Shown here: in pieces, positions 1 to 5,455 of the stretch
How positions within the stretch are numbered: the stretch's first letter is position 1
How the letters are laid out: each line of letters begins with the position of its first letter
Source of the DNA: Butyricicoccus sp.
GTDB lineage: Bacteria; Bacillota; Clostridia; Oscillospirales; Butyricicoccaceae
Direction: 5' to 3'
Assembly: GCA_020025885.1 (NCBI GenBank)
Contig: JAHHRJ010000080.1
Span: 1 to 6,130, forward strand
DNA: 6,130 nt
The notes under the pieces: generated by a model
What the model was told of the DNA's origin: nothing
Database searches by the model: none
The model's input: only the letters and a program-made list of their open reading frames with translations
Made by a program: the position numbers and the translations under genes

Positions 1-126
1 GAAAAATCACTATGGATTTTTTTATTAAGTGTCCAACTTCATTATGCAATCAACCTAATTTTTTATTATCATATTAATGAGATAAATGTATTTTATTTAT
101 CAATAGATTTATAGTATCTTAATCTC
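1..126. other. AT-rich stretch without a recognisable gene
   Basis: The first 120 bases contain only 24 G or C, far below the roughly half G+C of the following transporter remnants. No reading frame here resembles a known protein. The boundary near 126 coincides with the point where the chromate transporter homology begins without its N-terminus, so this is probably foreign or rearranged DNA. A short stretch at 27-39 (AAGTGTCCAACTT) resembles the subterminal part of some IS3-family ends, but no full inverted repeat or transposase is visible. I found no convincing promoter. Confidence 0.5.
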
Positions 127-144
127 ATGCGAAGGAGGTTTCTT

Positions 145-615
145 ATGAAGAAAAAATTTGTTGATGAGCTGGGCTGGCTCAACGAGGATGAAATACTGGA
201 TATCACAGCCATTACGCAGTCCTCTCAGGGACCTCTGCCTGTGAATGTTTCTGTTATCATTGGCTACCGTATGGCAGGATTGATCGGTTCTTTGACCGCT
301 GTTCTTGGTATCATCCTTCCCCCAATGATTATCATTTCACTCATCAGCCTGTGCTATGAACAGTTCCGCACCAATACAATCGTTGCGCTTGCCCTGCAAG
401 TCACCCGCACTGGTGTTGCCGCTGTGATCATCGATGTCACTTATCTGGCAAGCAACATCCTCAAGGCGAAGCAGTCTTTCTAAATTGCAATGATGGTCGT
501 ATGTTTTGTTGCTGTCACCGTGTTCCACATCAGCGCAATGTTTATTATTTTGGCATGTCTCTTTGTTGGTATTTTGAGTGCCGTGCTTGCATATAGAAAT
601 CAGGATGAGGCGTAA
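145..615 (+). pseudogene. chrA: Chromate transporter (ChrA/CHR family) subunit 1, degraded: 5'-truncated with an in-frame stop
   Basis: The translation from the ATG at 145 matches the CHR domain from the segment after the FGGG...PL motif. Visible parts are the family's GW-x-x-x-DE-x-x-D region, a QSSQGP motif (the family usually has QSSPGP), the VGYRxAG-like IGYRMAG, and several hydrophobic membrane segments. About 25-30 N-terminal residues, including the first membrane segment, are missing. A TAA at 481-483 interrupts the frame. After it the same frame stays open to the TAA at 613-615 and encodes a further transporter-like tail (IAMMVVCFVAV..., FIILACLFVGIL), so the stop is a lesion inside the gene. 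An AGGAGG at 133-138, 6 nt before the ATG at 145, looks like a good ribosome binding site. It could equally be a relic of GGAGGT-TTC codons for the lost glycine motif. Functional members form two-gene pairs of about 180 residues each, as here. The substrate (chromate or another anion) is not shown by sequence. Confidence 0.8.
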
Positions 616-899
616 TATCTGGACCCTATTCTTATCCTTTATATAGAGACTTCGGCGGCATTCAGAAGATGCTCGCAGTGCTCAGACCTGCGGTTGTGTC
701 TCTGATCGCCTCTGCTGGACTTTCTATCTTGACCATTGGTATTTTCCGCGATGGCATCATTTCCACCGCGAATATTCAGTATATCGAGATCATCCTGTTT
801 GCTGCTTCTCTCTATTTGCTCAGAAAGCACCAGACCAATCCAATCTCGATCATTTTAGGCAGTGGTGTTGTTGGCACTCTGTTCTATCTCATCGTCTAA
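605..899 (+). pseudogene. chrA: Chromate transporter (ChrA/CHR family) subunit 2, degraded by an internal deletion and frame change
   Basis: An ATG at 605, overlapping the end of the first chrA remnant, opens a frame reading MRRNIWTLFLSFI and then TAG at 644-646. This is the usual start of the second CHR subunit (an N-terminal LF-x-SF segment). From about 639 another frame carries the C-terminal part: YRDFGGIQKML, then LRPAVVSLIASAG, a clear match to the conserved LRPAVVALIASAG of the family. It continues through further hydrophobic segments to the TAA at 897-899. Between the two pieces roughly 90-100 residues, including the FGGG and SPGP motifs, are gone, so the junction lies near 635-650. 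The ATG at 669 could start a 76-residue protein, but it begins in the middle of a conserved transporter helix and has no good ribosome binding site. I treat the locus as dead. The original 11-nt overlap of the two genes implies translational coupling before decay. Confidence 0.78.
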
Positions 900-1060
900 C
901 ACCCGTGTTCTGTCATAACTATACTACACTTTGTCCCATCCAGCAAGAAACAAAATACTGGCACTCTGCCGCCTTTCCTGTTCCTAAAACTTCATACGCT
1001 ATCTAAGCCAAACGAATTTATAAGCGGGCAAAACAGTGAAAAGACTTTTTCGACAAGCTG

Positions 1061-1090
1061 AAGGCAGAAAGTGTTATCTTTCTGCCTTTT
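1061..1090. terminator. Hairpin terminator between convergent units
   Basis: An 11-bp perfect inverted repeat (AAGGCAGAAAG at 1061-1071, CTTTCTGCCTT at 1078-1088) encloses a 6-nt loop. It starts about 10 nt beyond the hydF stop codon. Read on the + strand the stem runs into TTTT (1087-1090), suiting the chrA remnants. Read on the - strand it lies directly after hydF, but the following T-run is weak and displaced. It probably serves both directions. Confidence 0.7.
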
Positions 1091-1098
1091 CGCAAATT

Positions 1099-2313
1099 TT
1101 ATGACTGAGATTCGTCTAACAGCGCCAATACTTCCGGAAAAACTTCAAGACTCCGCTTCAAAATCCCATGCATTTGTGCGATCGCAATTCCATAATTGAC
1201 GACTGGAACGCCCGCCGCCCTGCTGGTTTGAATGCGGTGCTTCATCTCTTTTTCGTTCAGCATACAGCCGCCGCAATGAACGACCAGTGCATATTGCTCT
1301 AAGTTCTCCGAAAATTCATTCCCTGATGTAAATACATATTCTGGCTTGATTCCAGCAAATTGCTCAATCCACTTCGGCAGCTTCACCGTTCCAATATCTC
1401 CACACTGCCGATGGTGCGTACAGCCTTCCGAGATCAGAACGCGATCTCCCTCTTTGAGCTGAGATAATTTCGCCGCGCCTTGTACGAGCGGGAGCAGTTC
1501 TCCCTTGTAACGCGCAAACAGAATGGAAAAGGAGGTCAGCAGAATGTCCTCTGGAACATCCTTGGATACACGCCCAAACGCCTGTGAGTCCGTAATGACG
1601 AGCTTTGGATTTTGTTTGAGTGTCTCTAGGGCTTGGACAAGCTCTGTATCTCTGCATGAAACCACGGTACATCCTGCATCCAATATATCGCGAATGGTCT
1701 GTTGCTGGGGTAAAATCAGTCTGCCCTTGGGTGCGGATGCATCGATTGGAATGACCAAAACGACCACATCGCCAGATTCCAACAAATCTGCCACAATACG
1801 CTTTTCTGTGCCCGCTTGCTTGGATAACGCTCCCAACATCTCTTTGAGCTTGTGTACACCATCCCCTGTTACCGTGCTGACACAGACTTCATTTTGTTTG
1901 CACTTTGGCGGTTCATCCAGCAGATCCACCTTATTCCATACCAGAATATAAGGCAGTTTGCGATCTTCAAACTGATGCAATAACGTTTCATCTTGCTCAG
2001 ACAAACCGCGTGAGGCATCCACCACCAATACCGCGATCTCAGTCTGTGCCAAGATGCCCTCTGTTTTTTTGATACGCAAAGCCCCCAGTTCGCCCTCATC
2101 ATCTACCCCTGGCGTGTCGATTATAAGTACTGGTCCCAGCGGAAGCAGCTCCATTGCCTTCTTGACTGGATCGGTCGTTGTGCCTTTCACATCAGACACC
2201 ACCGCGAGATCTTGCCCAGTCACTGCATTGACGAGACTGGACTTGCCTGCATTGCGCATTCCAAAAAATGCAATATGGATACGCTCTGAATTGGTCGTAT
2301 CATTGAAACCCAT
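1099..2313 (-). CDS. hydF: [FeFe]-hydrogenase H-cluster maturation GTPase HydF
   Basis: HydF is the cytoplasmic scaffold that binds GTP, carries the precursor of the two-iron subcluster built by HydE and HydG, and transfers it to apo-HydA. The 404-residue protein has the expected family length and layout. The N-terminal GTPase domain has the P-loop GMRNAGKS (18-25), TTTDP (45-49) for switch I, DTPG (66-69) and NKVD (127-130). A middle dimerisation domain follows. The C-terminal iron-sulfur domain has C298-x-H300, then 45 residues, then H346-C347-x-x-C350, which fits the HydF signature CxH-x(44-53)-HCxxC. The ATG at 2313 is preceded by AGGAG (2321-2327 region) at 7-nt spacing. It is the last gene of the operon, 29 nt after hydG. 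All key residues are intact, so it should be functional. The family assignment is near certain. Confidence 0.97.
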   Translation of the reverse strand: MGFNDTTNSERIHIAFFGMRNAGKSSLVNAVTGQDLAVVSDVKGTTTDPVKKAMELLPLGPVLIIDTPGVDDEGELGALRIKKTEGILAQTEIAVLVVDASRGLSEQDETLLHQFEDRKLPYILVWNKVDLLDEPPKCKQNEVCVSTVTGDGVHKLKEMLGALSKQAGTEKRIVADLLESGDVVVLVIPIDASAPKGRLILPQQQTIRDILDAGCTVVSCRDTELVQALETLKQNPKLVITDSQAFGRVSKDVPEDILLTSFSILFARYKGELLPLVQGAAKLSQLKEGDRVLISEGCTHHRQCGDIGTVKLPKWIEQFAGIKPEYVFTSGNEFSENLEQYALVVHCGGCMLNEKEMKHRIQTSRAAGVPVVNYGIAIAQMHGILKRSLEVFPEVLALLDESQS

Positions 2314-2342
2314 AAAATCGTTCTCCTGCTATGAAATCGCGT

Positions 2343-3791
2343 TTAGAAGTTAAAATCTCGCCGATTGGAATTTCGAATATCCGCAATATTCTGTACTGCC
2401 AGTGCATGCACCTTTTCATTCGGAATTTTACCCAACTCCCGCTCGATGAATTGATTGCCAAGTTCCTTGGTCTCCTCAGATGCATAGTCCTCCAAATATT
2501 CGGAAAGCGTCATCAGCGCATTGGGATGGCAGCAGTTTAGAATCTGTCCCGACTTACAAAGGCTCATAAAGCGGTCACCTGTACGCCCCAAGCGATAGCA
2601 TGCAGTACAGAATGATGGAATATGGTTGTTTTCCATCAGCCAGTGGACAACTTCGTCTAGGGTTCGCTGATCTGATACATCAAACTGCTCGGAATCATGT
2701 GGGCGCTCTTCCTCTGTATAGCCGCCCACAGAAGTTCTGGAAGCACCGCTTGCTTGGGAGATTCCCAAGTTCAGCAGCCTTGTGCGCACTTCTTCGGATT
2801 CTCTTGTGGAAATAATCATGCCTGTATATGGCACAGCAAGACGAATGCATGCTACGATTTTTGCAAAGGTATCATCATCAATACCATTGTCAAAACTATC
2901 TGGGTCAATGTCGTTCGCGCGTTTCAGTCTTGGTACACTGATGGTGTGCGGACCTACGCCATGTACCGCTTCCAAATGCTCTGCGTGCATCAACAGCCCC
3001 GCAAATTCATACTTATAACGTTCCAATCCAAACAGAACACCCAAACCAACGTCATCAATGCCGCCTTCCATTGCACGATCCATTGCTTCCGTGTGGTATG
3101 CATAATTATGCTTGGGTCCGGTTGGGTGCAGCTGTTCATAGCTTTCCTTGTGGTAGGTCTCTTGGAACAGGATATAGGTACCAATGCCAGCTTCCTTGAG
3201 CTTGCGGTAATTTTCTACCGTGGTTGCCGCAATATTCACATTCACACGGCGGATATCACCATTCTTATGGTGAACGCTGTAAATGGTCTTGATGCTTTCC
3301 AGTACATAGTCGATTGGGCAGTTTACAGGATCTTCTCCTGTTTCAATTGCCAAACGCTTATGCCCCATATCCTGCAAAGCAAGTACTTCTGCACGGATTT
3401 CTTCCTGTGTCAGCTTCTTTCGGGCAATTTCCTTGTTTTTCAAATGGTACGGACAGTACACACAGCCATTGACACAATAATTTGAGAGATACAACGGCGC
3501 AAATATTACAATACGGTTGCCATAGAATGCCAACTTGATCTCCTCTGCGATCTTGTACATTTCTTGAATCTTTTCCGGATCTTCACAAGCAAGCAATACA
3601 GAAGCCTCTCTATGGCTCAGTCCCGCACAGGTATACCCTGTTTTGGTTTTCTTTGGGCGCGCCTTATCCATAATTTCATCAATCAGTGCCGTATTGTTTT
3701 TATTTTTCTCTGCGTATGCCAAGGTTTCTAAAATTTCTGCATCGCTGATAAACTCTTCTGCTTTGCGTGAGTTCGGATTATAACTTCCCAT
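2343..3791 (-). CDS. hydG: [FeFe]-hydrogenase maturation radical SAM tyrosine lyase HydG
   Basis: HydG cleaves L-tyrosine with S-adenosylmethionine to give p-cresol and the CO and cyanide ligands, released as an organometallic iron-cysteine synthon for the H-cluster. The 482-residue protein carries the radical-SAM cluster motif C106-x3-C110-x2-C113 (NYCVNGCVYC). It also has the C-terminal auxiliary-cluster motif C395-x2-C398-x22-C421, which holds the cluster where CO and CN are formed and separates HydG from the related thiamine enzyme ThiH. Long blocks such as NVNIAATTVENYRKL, HPTGPKH, GVGPHTISVPR and PNEKVHALA match clostridial HydG. There is a small extra segment around residues 47-55 (KKTKTGYTC) before the conserved GLSHRE. 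The ATG at 3791 has AAGGAGA at 3799-3805, 7 nt away, overlapping the hydE stop codon, which suggests coupled translation. Confidence 0.98.
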   Translation of the reverse strand: MGSYNPNSRKAEEFISDAEILETLAYAEKNKNNTALIDEIMDKARPKKTKTGYTCAGLSHREASVLLACEDPEKIQEMYKIAEEIKLAFYGNRIVIFAPLYLSNYCVNGCVYCPYHLKNKEIARKKLTQEEIRAEVLALQDMGHKRLAIETGEDPVNCPIDYVLESIKTIYSVHHKNGDIRRVNVNIAATTVENYRKLKEAGIGTYILFQETYHKESYEQLHPTGPKHNYAYHTEAMDRAMEGGIDDVGLGVLFGLERYKYEFAGLLMHAEHLEAVHGVGPHTISVPRLKRANDIDPDSFDNGIDDDTFAKIVACIRLAVPYTGMIISTRESEEVRTRLLNLGISQASGASRTSVGGYTEEERPHDSEQFDVSDQRTLDEVVHWLMENNHIPSFCTACYRLGRTGDRFMSLCKSGQILNCCHPNALMTLSEYLEDYASEETKELGNQFIERELGKIPNEKVHALAVQNIADIRNSNRRDFNF

Positions 3792-3803
3792 ATCTCTTTC
3801 TCC

Positions 3804-4853
3804 TTATTGTTTGCTGTCTCCGCGGTCTACTACGATCTCATAGCCAATACTTACCATGCGTTCTTTGAGGTCTTTGAGATTTTGCGCCGCCTCTGGTCCA
3901 CTGGATAGTTTGTTGTTGTACAGCATATATTTATCTCGCACCGCAACTGGAGATAAATTAGGCATAATTACATTTGCGCCGCTCAAAATCCCCCGTTCAC
4001 GTCCACCCTCAGAAATCGATCCGAGCGCAGTCGTGGCGGGTAAAAGCAATCGCGGATGAATCAGGCGCACCACTGACAGCAAAAAGCAGGTCAGCTCCGC
4101 GCTTCCTGCCGGTTCTCTGCGGAATGGTGTATCCTTATGCGGAATAAATGGACCGATCCCACACATATCCGGACGGAATGTTTCAATAAACTTTAAGTCT
4201 TTGGCAATATGTGCCGTGGTCTGGTAAGGCGAACCCACCATGAAGCCGCAACCCACTTGATACCCAAGTGTTTTTAGATCACGCAAACAGTCCATACGAT
4301 ATGCAAGCGACATCTTTTCTGGGTGCAGCTTGCTATAATGTACTGCATCCGCAGTTTCATGCCGGAGCAAATACCGATCCGCTCCAACCTGCCGCAGCTT
4401 TGCAAAGCTCTCTCTGCCACGCTCTCCCAGTGACAACGTGACCGCACAGTCTGGATATCGTGTCTTAATGGTTTGGATAAGATTACAAAGCACTTCATCT
4501 GTAAACCAAACATCTTCTCCACCCTGCATGACAAAGGTACGGAATCCAAGCGCATACCCTTGGTCGACGCACGCTAATATTTCTTCTGGACGGAGACGAT
4601 ACCGCGCACAATCCGCATTACCACAGCGGATACCGCAATATAAGCAGTCATTTTTACAAATATTGCTGATTTCAATTAACCCACGAATAAATACCGTCTT
4701 GCCATACACTTCATCTGCCGCCTGTCTTGCAATCTTTGCCAAAAGTGCCTGTGCTTCTGCATCGCGCGCCTCGATCAGTTGGATATATTCTTCTTCTGTG
4801 AGGCTGTGCTGTTGTGCCAGCTTGTAAATCAGGTTCTTAATCTCATTCGTCAT
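3804..4853 (-). CDS. hydE: [FeFe]-hydrogenase maturation radical SAM enzyme HydE
   Basis: HydE is a radical-SAM TIM-barrel enzyme that acts after HydG on the iron-CO-CN-cysteine synthon on the way to the two-iron subcluster. The 349-residue protein has normal family length. The cluster motif is C66-x3-C70-x2-C73 (NICKNDCLYC). Other family landmarks are MQGGED, LSLGERG, LRHETAD, GFMVGSPYQT, GIGPFIPHKDTPF and GANVIMPNLSP. There is no cysteine after residue 256, so the optional second cluster site known from Thermotoga HydE (three C-terminal cysteines) is absent. That site is not needed for activity in the family. The ATG at 4853 lies inside the end of the regulator gene (11-nt overlap) with no strong ribosome binding site before it, so translation is probably coupled to the upstream gene. 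The hydG start follows 12 nt downstream. Confidence 0.97.
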   Translation of the reverse strand: MTNEIKNLIYKLAQQHSLTEEEYIQLIEARDAEAQALLAKIARQAADEVYGKTVFIRGLIEISNICKNDCLYCGIRCGNADCARYRLRPEEILACVDQGYALGFRTFVMQGGEDVWFTDEVLCNLIQTIKTRYPDCAVTLSLGERGRESFAKLRQVGADRYLLRHETADAVHYSKLHPEKMSLAYRMDCLRDLKTLGYQVGCGFMVGSPYQTTAHIAKDLKFIETFRPDMCGIGPFIPHKDTPFRREPAGSAELTCFLLSVVRLIHPRLLLPATTALGSISEGGRERGILSGANVIMPNLSPVAVRDKYMLYNNKLSSGPEAAQNLKDLKERMVSIGYEIVVDRGDSKQ

Positions 4854-5109
4854 AGTTCATTACATTGGACAGTGCGGTTTTTACACTGATTCCGGATAGT
4901 TTTCCAATTTTTCCGGCAAGGGTTGAAATGGTATCCTGTGGTGCATCCAGCGCCACACTGATTACATTCACCTTGCGTGTCTTGGCGTGATAAGGAATCC
5001 CCATACGCCCAATAATATAGTCACTGTAATCATGCAGTAAACCATTGAGTGTTTGCACTTGTTCTGAATTTTCAACGATGATACTCATAACAGCAATTCT
5101 TGTTTCCAT
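4843..5109 (-). CDS. TM1266-type iron-only hydrogenase system regulator (small ACT-like protein)
   Basis: This 88-residue protein belongs to the family annotated as putative iron-only hydrogenase system regulator, typified by Thermotoga TM1266. Landmarks are the start METRIAVMSIIVEN, then YIIGRMGIPY in the middle, and VNVISVALDAP followed by a GKIGKLSGISVKT ending. The pattern fits one ferredoxin-like beta-alpha-beta domain similar to the ligand-binding part of NikR and ACT proteins. No helix-turn-helix or ribbon-helix-helix is visible, so how it regulates is unknown; the function is inferred from family and position. I chose the ATG at 5109 because AGGAGA lies at 5116-5121, 6 nt away, and homologues begin here. 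An in-frame ATG at 5172 would add 21 residues translated from the terminator hairpin and is rejected. It is the first gene of the hyd operon and overlaps hydE. Confidence 0.88.
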   Translation of the reverse strand: METRIAVMSIIVENSEQVQTLNGLLHDYSDYIIGRMGIPYHAKTRKVNVISVALDAPQDTISTLAGKIGKLSGISVKTALSNVMNYDE

Positions 5110-5195
5110 TTTGCGTCTCCTAAAATAAAAAAATGCCGCCCCCCTAATTTCAGGTGCGGCAAATACACCCACGGTCTGTGAGTGCGTTTTTTCAT
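5085..5195 (-). CDS. Possible short leader ORF (36 codons), uncertain
   Basis: An ATG at 5195 opens a 36-codon frame beginning MKKRTHRPWVYLPH. It runs through the terminator and ends with TGA at 5087-5085, overlapping the regulator start in another frame. A weak ribosome binding site, AAGGTG, lies 9 nt before it, in the same segment proposed as the 5' antiterminator arm. If translated, ribosomes would disturb the terminator hairpin. The amino-acid sequence does not resemble a known leader peptide and nothing proves translation, so chance remains likely. Confidence 0.15.
   Translation of the reverse strand: MKKRTHRPWVYLPHLKLGGRHFFILGDAKWKQELLL
5122..5160 (-). terminator. Intrinsic terminator in the operon leader (attenuator)
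   Basis: On the - strand GCCGC (5160-5156) pairs with GCGGC (5139-5135), with additional CCT/AGG or CC/GG pairing inside. The stem is followed at once by ATTTTTTTATTTT (5134-5122). The ribosome binding site of the regulator gene begins directly after this T-tract, so the terminator lies downstream of the promoter and upstream of every gene of the operon. It must be overcome for the operon to be expressed. Confidence 0.75.
5165..5185 (-). other. Stable hairpin within the hyd leader
   Basis: Seven pairs (CACUCAC with GUGGGUG, one G-U wobble), extendable by one more G-U pair, close a 5-nt loop AGACC. It lies between the two arms of the proposed antiterminator and leaves the terminator stem free to form, so it is compatible with both states. 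Confidence 0.6.
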
Positions 5196-5242
5196 TCTAT
5201 GCAGCACCTTTCACGCAGAGCCTGTCTTTGTGTCAGGAAGGA

Positions 5243-5260
5243 TTGTCTTTATTATAACAA
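5243..5260 (-). promoter_or_regulatory. Possible weak Rex-like operator overlapping the -10 box
   Basis: The 18 bases TTGTTATAATAAAGACAA match the clostridial Rex consensus TTGTTAA-N4-TTAACAA at 10 of 14 specified positions, with the outer TTGTTA and ACAA ends kept. Rex senses NADH/NAD+ and controls hydrogen metabolism genes in several Clostridia, and a site over the -10 box would repress. The match is imperfect and AT-rich promoter DNA gives such matches easily. Confidence 0.2.
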
Positions 5261-5279
5261 ACTCAGGTAAAAAGTGCAA
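5251..5279 (-). promoter_or_regulatory. Sigma-A type promoter of the hyd operon
   Basis: Read on the - strand, a consensus -10 box TATAAT (5256-5251) is preceded by TG one base upstream (extended -10). A partial -35 box TTGCAC (5279-5274) lies at the ideal 17-bp spacing. Transcription would start near 5244, about 135 nt before the regulator ATG. No other equally good promoter is seen between the MATE gene and the hyd operon. Confidence 0.72.
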
Positions 5280-5332
5280 TTGATGTCCTTTGATTTTTTA
5301 GGCAATACCGCATAATTCAGCAAGAGCGATTT

Positions 5333-5357
5333 TCAGAAAAATTTCTTGTCAGAAAAA
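5333..5357. repeat. Short direct repeat TCAGAAAAA
   Basis: The 9-mer TCAGAAAAA occurs at 5333-5341 and again at 5349-5357, in the non-coding gap between the MATE gene and the hyd promoter. A function is not apparent. Confidence 0.35.
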
Positions 5358-5372
5358 GGCGTGAATCCGCAG

Positions 5373-5398
5373 GAATCCTTGATGGATTTCAAGGATTC
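5373..5398. repeat. Perfect 9-bp inverted repeat in the intergenic gap
   Basis: GAATCCTTG (5373-5381) and CAAGGATTC (5390-5398) form a stem with an 8-nt loop. A further GAATCC at 5363-5368 could compete with the first arm. Neither strand has an adjacent T-run, so it is not a classical terminator. It may be an RNA processing or stability hairpin behind the MATE gene, or a protein-binding palindrome about 95 bp upstream of the hyd promoter. Confidence 0.55.
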
Positions 5399-5431
5399 AA
5401 AACGAATTTATGGCACGAAATTTTCGCAAAG

Positions 5432-5455
5432 CGCCGCAGATGACATTGTGCGGTG
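5432..5455 (-). terminator. Hairpin just after the MATE gene, probable weak terminator
   Basis: On the - strand CACCGCA (5455-5449) pairs with TGCGGCG (5438-5432), seven pairs including one G-T wobble, with a 10-nt loop, starting 5 nt past the MATE stop codon. The following CTTTGCG is only weakly T-rich, so termination may be incomplete. Confidence 0.45.

Larger units (their letters stand above)
5122..5244 (-). ncRNA. Candidate cis-regulatory leader RNA of the hyd operon (attenuator or riboswitch, class unknown)
   Basis: From the predicted transcription start near 5244 to the U-tract there are about 120 nt with mutually exclusive folds. AGGUGCUGC (5209-5201) can pair with GCCGCACCU (5160-5152) at 8 of 9 positions, which consumes the 5' arm of the terminator. 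Between these arms sits an independent hairpin, CACUCAC (5184-5178) with GUGGGUG (5172-5166), loop AGACC. The 5' end has a small CCUG/CAGG stem (5237-5221). This arrangement, antiterminator versus terminator just before the first ribosome binding site, is typical of riboswitches and of protein- or peptide-controlled attenuators. I recognise no consensus of TPP, SAM, THF, c-di-GMP, fluoride, NiCo, ZTP or manganese riboswitches. The ligand is unknown. The adjacent regulator protein is a possible partner, by inference only. Confidence 0.5.

Noticed and set aside
87..115. A promoter for the chrA remnants with TATAGT (110-115) as -10 box.
   Set aside because: No -35 box is present at proper spacing (TGTATT at best), and AT-rich DNA gives such -10 matches freely.
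481..483. Recoding of the TAA stop in the first chrA gene as a translated codon or programmed read-through.
   Set aside because: The gene also lacks its N-terminus and its partner gene is deleted and frame-shifted, so simple decay explains the stop. No recoding signal was seen.
669..899. A real 76-residue membrane protein starting at 669.
   Set aside because: It begins in the middle of a conserved CHR helix, has no good ribosome binding site, and the same frame carries transporter homology upstream of the ATG (YRDFGGIQK).
2697..3485. Long open frame of 262 codons on the + strand opposite hydG.
   Set aside because: It lies entirely antisense to a gene with complete HydG motifs and has no recognisable domain or ribosome binding site. 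It reflects codon bias of the real gene. The same holds for the other shorter frames opposite or within hydF, hydE and the MATE gene.
5110..5172. An upstream in-frame ATG at 5172 giving the regulator 21 extra residues.
   Set aside because: The extension translates the terminator hairpin and T-tract, lacks a ribosome binding site and is not part of the family. The ATG at 5109 has AGGAGA at good spacing.
5122..5244. Assignment of the leader to a known riboswitch class or a T-box.
   Set aside because: I found no conserved core of TPP, SAM, THF, c-di-GMP, fluoride, NiCo, ZTP or manganese riboswitches and no T-box sequence. The class is left open.
1010..5411. A 12-bp direct repeat (AAACGAATTTAT at 1010-1021 and 5400-5411) flanking the hyd operon, like attachment sites or a target duplication.
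   Set aside because: About one shared 12-mer is expected by chance in a 6-kb window (pairs of positions divided by 4 to the 12th), and the flanks do not match. No integrase or transposase is present.
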